Below, in pieces: positions 62,782 to 64,000 of a DNA stretch of 64,000 nt. The stretch covers positions 6,988 through 70,987 of the forward strand of contig JAEXOR010000031.1 of assembly GCA_023439185.1 (NCBI GenBank). Direction: 5' to 3'. Under the pieces are notes generated by a model. The model saw nothing but the letters and a program-made list of their open reading frames with translations. It ran no database searches and had not been told where the DNA came from. The DNA is from Bacillota bacterium. GTDB taxonomy: Bacteria > Bacillota > Desulfotomaculia > Desulfotomaculales > Desulfallaceae. Each line of letters begins with the position of its first letter. Positions within the stretch are counted from its first letter, which is position 1. Both the position numbers and the translations under genes were made by a program.

Positions 62782-63678
62782 TTACCAGCCTCTGTCCTGC
62801 ATCCGCTGTTCCGGCGTGATCGACGATATCTCCAGGCCCGGCATCGCCTCGCCCAGGTCCTTGGATATTTCGGCCAGAATTTTGGGATCGTTGTAATGTG
62901 TAGTGGCGGCCACAATGGCTTTGGCCCGCGCCTTGGGGTCGTTGGATTTGAAAATGCCCGAGCCCACGAAGATCCCGTCGCAGCCAAGCTGCATCATCAA
63001 AGCGGCGTCAGCCGGGGTGGCGATCCCGCCGGCCGCGAAATTAACCACCGGCAGCGCGCCGGCGGCGGCCACTTCCAGCACCAGGTTGTACGGAGCGCCC
63101 ATTTCCTTGGCGGTATTCATCAGTTCCTCCCGGGGCATATTTTGCAGCCGCCGGATCTCGCCCGTCACCATGCGCATATGCCGCACCGCTTCCACCACGT
63201 TGCCGGTGCCGGGCTCGCCCTTGGTCCTGATCATGGCCGCGCCCTCGCCGATGCGCCGCAGCGCTTCGCCCAGGTTACGGCACCCGCACACAAAGGGCAC
63301 CTTGAAGGCGTTTTTATCAATGTGGTGCTTGTCGTCCACCGGGGTCAGGACTTCGCTTTCGTCTATGTAATCCACGCCCAGCGCTTCGAGAATCTGCGCT
63401 TCCACAAAATGTCCGATTCTTGCTTTGGCCATTACCGGAATGGTCACCGCGTCCATAATCCGTTGAATGATGGTTGGGTCGGCCATGCGCGCCACGCCCC
63501 CGGCGGCGCGGATATCGGCGGGCACCCTTTCCAGCGCCATCACGGCGCAAGCGCCGGCCTCTTCAGCTATTTTAGCCTGCTCCGGAGTGGTGACGTCCAT
63601 GATCACGCCGCCCTTGAGCATTTCGGCCAGTCCCTTTTTAACCGTCCAGGTCCCTTTTTCCGCTGCGATTTCGGACAT
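62782..63678 (-). CDS. pdxS: Pyridoxal 5'-phosphate synthase subunit
   Basis: Forms PLP from ribose 5-phosphate, glyceraldehyde 3-phosphate and ammonia. 298 residues; GGVIMDVTTPEQAKIAEEAG, AKARIGHFVEAQILEALGVD and GLAEMLKGG are near-invariant. The start at 63678 has GGAGGAAAA upstream. Confidence 0.97.
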   Translation of the reverse strand: MSEIAAEKGTWTVKKGLAEMLKGGVIMDVTTPEQAKIAEEAGACAVMALERVPADIRAAGGVARMADPTIIQRIMDAVTIPVMAKARIGHFVEAQILEALGVDYIDESEVLTPVDDKHHIDKNAFKVPFVCGCRNLGEALRRIGEGAAMIRTKGEPGTGNVVEAVRHMRMVTGEIRRLQNMPREELMNTAKEMGAPYNLVLEVAAAGALPVVNFAAGGIATPADAALMMQLGCDGIFVGSGIFKSNDPKARAKAIVAATTHYNDPKILAEISKDLGEAMPGLEISSITPEQRMQDRGW

Positions 63679-63837
63679 TAAATTTTCCTCCAATCAAAAT
63701 AGAGCACTAAAGGTCACTAAAATATTTTACAGTATTCCCCGGTTAATGACAAGTAATTTCACCCGGGTCAATAATATTTGAACAATAGTTCATGACTTTT
63801 AACAAATTCAACTTTTAACACCTGGCACCAAAGGGCA

Positions 63838-63874
63838 ACAAAAGAGCCCCTGGATTTACCAAAGGCTCTTTAGA
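63838..63874 (-). terminator. Terminator of the rRNA operon
   Basis: AAAGAGCC and GGCTCTTT arms followed by T-rich sequence, about 10 nt after the 5S rRNA. Confidence 0.85.
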
Positions 63875-63882
63875 AAGATATC

Positions 63883-63996
63883 TGCAGCGGCGACCTACTC
63901 TCCCGGGGTAAAGCCCCAAGTACCATCGGCCCTGAAGAGCTTAACTGCCGTGTTCGGGATGGGAACGGGTGTATCCTCTCCGGTATGGCCACTGCA
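63883..63996 (-). rRNA. rrf: 5S ribosomal RNA
   Basis: The minus strand reads CCCGTTCCCATCCCGAACAC and GGGAGAGTAGGTCGCCGC, the canonical 5S core; the ends pair. The 23S gene is expected beyond position 64000. Confidence 0.95.
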
Positions 63997-64000
63997 AAAC

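Noticed and set aside
1..64000. CRISPR array or insertion sequence with transposase
   Set aside because: No regularly spaced repeats and no transposase motif were seen.

Overview
The window comes from a spore-forming, anaerobic, moderate-GC Firmicute, most like the Peptococcaceae (Desulfotomaculum/Pelotomaculum relatives). This rests on T-box leaders, sporulation genes (abrB, ricT, the sigma-G inhibitor Gin, bofA), a ferredoxin-dependent 2-oxoacid oxidoreductase, CCA-encoding tRNA genes and a long SRP RNA with an Alu-type half. The placement is inferred from gene content; no search was run.

The backbone, almost all on the minus strand, keeps the gene order known from Bacillus subtilis near the origin: 5S rRNA, pdxS-pdxT, serS, tRNA-Ser, tadA, SRP RNA, dnaX-ybaB-recR-bofA, gin, yaaO-like decarboxylase, tmk-holB-ricT-yabA-rsmI, abrB and metG. 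Accessory blocks split it. Metabolic additions are a serine pathway (class V aminotransferase plus serA) behind a T-box, a four-subunit 2-oxoacid:ferredoxin oxidoreductase led by a MinD-like ATPase, a DctPQM TRAP transporter, asnS, nudC and a DEAD-box helicase.

The accessory blocks hold the unusual content. (1) Three proteins carry the DUF4157/eCIS-core domain in two places: 8.6-11.1 kb, with a tandem-GNAT protein and a DUF4280 PAAR-like protein, and 32.7-37.3 kb, with a small acidic protein between two large ones. One has an ADP-ribosyltransferase-like tail. No sheath, tube or baseplate gene is in the window. (2) An AT-rich gene at 19.2 kb encodes a dUTPase/dCTP-deaminase fold, a long coiled coil and a C-terminal membrane anchor, with a LexA-type box at its predicted start point. 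(3) A second LexA-type box lies between the -35 and -10 of a radical SAM/TIGR03915 DNA-repair pair. (4) A predicted stand-alone RNA of about 290 nt with its own promoter and terminator lies at 20.8-21.1 kb.

The 41.8-57 kb stretch is a graveyard of toxin-antitoxin and mobile-element material: a broken AbiEii beside an intact AbiEi, an intact AbiE-like nucleotidyltransferase pair with a palindromic operator, frameshifted ywbE, Phd and ParE remnants, and a HicB/XRE pair beside a tRNA-Arg gene. A long repeat flanks the middle of this block. Next to it are an SLH-domain surface protein and a MalT-like regulator with direct repeats in its promoter.
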